From Acidobacteriota bacterium (GTDB lineage Bacteria > Acidobacteriota > Terriglobia > Bryobacterales > Bryobacteraceae), in NCBI GenBank assembly GCA_025352795.1, contig JANXSF010000026.1, forward strand, positions 62,001 to 126,000: DNA of 64,000 nt, given 5' to 3'. How positions within the stretch are numbered: the stretch's first letter is position 1; each line of letters begins with the position of its first letter. The notes beneath the pieces are model-generated. The model was not told the origin of the DNA, ran no database searches, and saw nothing but the letters and a program-made list of their open reading frames with translations. Below are positions 62,040 through 64,000 of the stretch, in pieces. Made by a program: the position numbers and the translations under genes.

Positions 62040-62302
62040 TTTCGACGGTTCACAGGGGTTTGACGGTTTACCCCGGATTGTTCCAAAATTTCAGCGAAAG
62101 AAATCCCAGGATTCACCAGACCCTTGCCCTTTACAACGGTGTGCTGCAACCGGAACGGAGCAACAGACGATTCAGCCGATTCCCGCGCAAGGAAACTACG
62201 CAAGCTCTGCTCGAAGATCAGGCGGACTGTCCAACCGCGCTGGGCGGCAGCGGCACGGGCGTCATCCAAAAGACTTTGCGGCAGGTCGATGGTCGTCTTC
62301 AT
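62036..62302 (-). CDS. VapB-like antitoxin
   Basis: An 88-residue protein. MKTTIDLPQSLLDDARAAAAQ and GWTVRLIFEQSLRSFLARE give the ribbon-helix-helix of VapB antitoxins. The C-terminal half (SFAEILEQSGVNRQTPVNRR) is the toxin-binding arm, with a basic end. It precedes a PIN toxin gene and overlaps it by four bases, the usual antitoxin-first vapBC order. With the toxin broken by a stop codon, the antitoxin may be a relic or still repress its own promoter. Confidence 0.82.
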   Translation of the reverse strand: MKTTIDLPQSLLDDARAAAAQRGWTVRLIFEQSLRSFLARESAESSVAPFRLQHTVVKGKGLVNPGISFAEILEQSGVNRQTPVNRRK

Positions 62303-62398
62303 GGAGCTAATTTACCACGTTAGCTTGTTAGCAAGCTTTCTCTACCTTGCTGGCTTCCTCGAAGCAATTTATGATGTTACGAATGGCGCGACGGGTAA

Positions 62399-63067
62399 CT
62401 AACGCACCAGTAACTCTTGCAACTTCCCCATCACCGTGGCAGCTACTACGCGGTTCCCTTGCGCCGTCGCATGAATTCCATCTTGCTGCATCATCCCTGG
62501 AACCATGGCCACGCCCTCGAATAAAAACGGTATGAAAGGCATCTTATATTTCGTTGCCAATTTTTTATACATCGCGTCGAAATCGCGAATATAATCCACC
62601 CCATAATTTCGCGGCAACGTGATGCCAGCCAGCACCACCTTCGCCCCACTAGCCTGTAATTGTTGAATCATGGTTTCAAAGTTCGCCGTACTTGTGGCCA
62701 CGGGAAGCCCACGCAGCCCGTCGTTGCCGCCCAACTCCAACACTACAATGCGAGGCTTATCGGCAAGCACCTGGGGCACTCGATCCACCCCGCCCGACGT
62801 CGTATCGCCACTCAATCCGTGATTCACCACCCGATACTTGTACCCCTTCGCATCCAAAAGCTGCTGCAAGTAGTACGGATAGTTTTCCGTCTCCTCCACG
62901 CCAGCTCCAGCCGTCAGGCTATCCCCAAAAGCCGCAATCACTGGGCGGGCATCCACTTGCTGCTCCACTGGTTTCGCCGCAACGGGAGCGGGTTTCGTCG
63001 CGTCTGTAGTATGAGTGCAGCCGTAGAACATCGCGGTCGCAAGGCAAAAAAGGAGTTGTGGTTTCAC
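62399..63067 (-). CDS. SGNH-hydrolase lipoprotein, TesA-like
   Basis: A 222-residue SGNH hydrolase. GTG 63067 gives MKPQLLFCLATAMFYGCTH with a lipobox-like FYGC, so it is probably a lipoprotein; TTG 63076 would only lengthen the N-terminus. Block I is AAFGDSLTAGAG, block III GGND and block V DGIHATAQG, with the catalytic Ser, Asp and His. TesA-type enzymes hydrolyse acyl-thioesters and esters. It is divergent from an ABC ATPase gene of the YbbA type, the tesA-ybbA arrangement known from many bacteria. About 50 bp of AT-rich DNA between the starts must hold both promoters. Confidence 0.9.
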   Translation of the reverse strand: MKPQLLFCLATAMFYGCTHTTDATKPAPVAAKPVEQQVDARPVIAAFGDSLTAGAGVEETENYPYYLQQLLDAKGYKYRVVNHGLSGDTTSGGVDRVPQVLADKPRIVVLELGGNDGLRGLPVATSTANFETMIQQLQASGAKVVLAGITLPRNYGVDYIRDFDAMYKKLATKYKMPFIPFLFEGVAMVPGMMQQDGIHATAQGNRVVAATVMGKLQELLVR

Positions 63068-63117
63068 AGGATGCAATAATTAAATTATCCCGCGAATTTA
63101 AGCCATCCAAAGTAAAT

Positions 63118-63798
63118 ATGATTCCCCAGAACATGATTGAAGTTGAGGCGCTTACCAAATCCATCGCCACGCCCACGCACCGCGTCGACATCCTGAAAGG
63201 CCTCACCTTCGTTGTTCCCAAAGGTCAATTTATCGCCATCATGGGACCATCCGGCAGCGGTAAAAGCACTCTGCTGGGCCTGCTCGCCGGACTGGATAAC
63301 GCAACGTCAGGGGCCATTCGATTGAACGGAACCGACATCACTCGCCTTGAAGAAGATGACTTGGCCCAAGTTCGCGGTCGAACACTGGGCTTCGTATTTC
63401 AGTCCTACCAGTTGATTCCCACGCTGACCGCTGAAGAAAATGTGCGACTGCCGCTGGAACTCACCGGTGGTGGTGAGGATTCCGCCCGTGCCCGTGAATT
63501 ACTTGAAACGGTGGGCCTGGCCGAACGTCGTGATCACTATCCGGTGCAGCTTTCTGGCGGTGAACAACAGCGCGTCGCACTAGCCCGAGCGTTCATGTGT
63601 CGTCCACCGATTCTCATGGCCGATGAGCCAACCGGCAATCTGGATTCCGCCAACGGCAGCCTGGTTCTTGACTTACTTATTCAACTGAACCGCCAGCAGG
63701 GTACCACTCTTGTGATGGTCACGCACGACCGCGAACTGGCCAGCCACGCTGATCGCCGTCTGGAACTTCGCGATGGAGTGATTGTCAGCGATGAGTAA
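63118..63798 (+). CDS. ybbA: ABC transporter ATP-binding protein, YbbA/LolD type
   Basis: A 226-residue ATPase of the macrolide/lipoprotein exporter class. Walker A is GPSGSGKST, the Q-loop lies in VFQSYQLIPT, the signature is LSGGEQQRVALARAF, and Walker B is ILMADEPTGNLDS. The H-loop is VMVTHDREL. It works with a YbbP permease encoded directly downstream (eight-base overlap, ATGAGTAA). ATG 63118 is chosen; GTG 63058 would overlap the divergent tesA-like gene. In known cases this pair supports lipid or hydrophobic compound export beside TesA. Confidence 0.92.
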   Translation: MIPQNMIEVEALTKSIATPTHRVDILKGLTFVVPKGQFIAIMGPSGSGKSTLLGLLAGLDNATSGAIRLNGTDITRLEEDDLAQVRGRTLGFVFQSYQLIPTLTAEENVRLPLELTGGGEDSARARELLETVGLAERRDHYPVQLSGGEQQRVALARAFMCRPPILMADEPTGNLDSANGSLVLDLLIQLNRQQGTTLVMVTHDRELASHADRRLELRDGVIVSDE

Positions 63799-64000
63799 AC
63801 GCTCCTTCCCTTGGCGCACCGCGTTCCGCATTGCCTGGCGTGAATCGCGAGCCTCCAGTTCTAAGTTTTTGTTCGCCCTACTAGCCGTGTCCATCGGCGT
63901 TGGCTCCCTCGTTGGTGTACGCGGATTCAGCCGTTCTTTCAGCCACATGTTACTGCGAGAAGCCCGCACGCTGATGGCTGGCGATCTTTCCGTCCGCTTG
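63791..64000 (+). CDS. ABC transporter permease, YbbP-like, cut at the window end
   Basis: The first 70 codons of a FtsX-type permease. ATG 63791 overlaps the ybbA stop by eight bases. The text AFRIAWRESRASSSKFLFAL and AVSIGVGSLVGVRGFS form a first transmembrane helix, followed by LLREARTLMAGDLSV, as in YbbP. The remaining protein lies outside the window. With ybbA it makes up an ABC exporter. Confidence 0.88.
   Translation, partial: MSKRSFPWRTAFRIAWRESRASSSKFLFALLAVSIGVGSLVGVRGFSRSFSHMLLREARTLMAGDLSVRL

Overview
The window looks like a chromosome segment of an Acidobacteriota bacterium, most likely of the Bryobacteraceae/Solibacter group. This placement rests on gene content, not on a database search: two large Oar-type TonB-dependent receptors with an N-terminal carboxypeptidase-regulatory domain, a PadR regulator followed by an ADOP-type MacB/FtsX permease, a secreted protein of the Solibacter-type TIGR03437 kind, PEP-CTERM anchored proteins, a membrane-less PQQ dehydrogenase, a CRTAC1/TPR pair and dispersed short palindromic repeats. 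Most of the window is stable chromosomal DNA. No rRNA, tRNA, CRISPR array, transposase or prophage was recognised.

Layout. 1-2036: a beta-barrel-like protein, a cluster of intergenic repeats and a small PilZ protein. 2055-7962: rarA, a SpoU-type RNA methyltransferase, a secreted esterase, a SprT-like metalloprotease and proS. 8138-11053: rpiB, glyA and a GT4 glycosyltransferase packed as an operon. 11262-16618: a secreted NTF2-like protein facing a five-gene minus-strand unit (OmpR-type regulator, CheY-type regulator, porin-like barrel, cupredoxin, HAMP histidine kinase), with a 103-bp inverted repeat between the two regulator genes. 16742-19584: a secreted unknown protein, a half-size EamA transporter, a methyltransferase with an orphan antitoxin-like gene, and a HigBA-like toxin-antitoxin pair. 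19686-23155: hopanoid side-chain genes hpnJ and hpnI with two half-size DMT transporters between them.

23287-31371: two small unknown genes, dps, repeats, a TonB-dependent receptor, a HEAT-repeat protein and a TIGR03437-type protein. 31739-40615: PEP-CTERM protein, unknown secreted protein, parvulin, ilvD, proC, PIG-L deacetylase and PQQ dehydrogenase. 40654-43582: padR and an ADOP permease gene disrupted by two single-base indels. 43658-51820: a HAF-repeat secreted protein, a 1111-residue membrane protein of unknown architecture, an orphan modA-like gene, an unknown gene and a DUF2911 protein. 51899-58596: DUF169, SDR, PEP-CTERM, M28 peptidase and a second TonB-dependent receptor. 58669-64000: TPR and CRTAC1 proteins, a VapBC pair whose toxin has a nonsense codon, then the tesA/ybbA/ybbP arrangement, cut at the window end.

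How the genes work together. The clearest functional units are the hopanoid head-group cluster, the kinase-cupredoxin-porin-regulator unit, the rpiB-glyA-glycosyltransferase operon and the ybbA-ybbP ABC exporter beside tesA. The best candidates for undescribed biology are the 1111-residue membrane protein (46296-49631), the kinase/cupredoxin/porin unit, and the paired half-transporters enclosed between hpnJ and hpnI. Six of eight convergent gene pairs overlap at their stop codons, so much of the window has no spacer between opposing transcripts.
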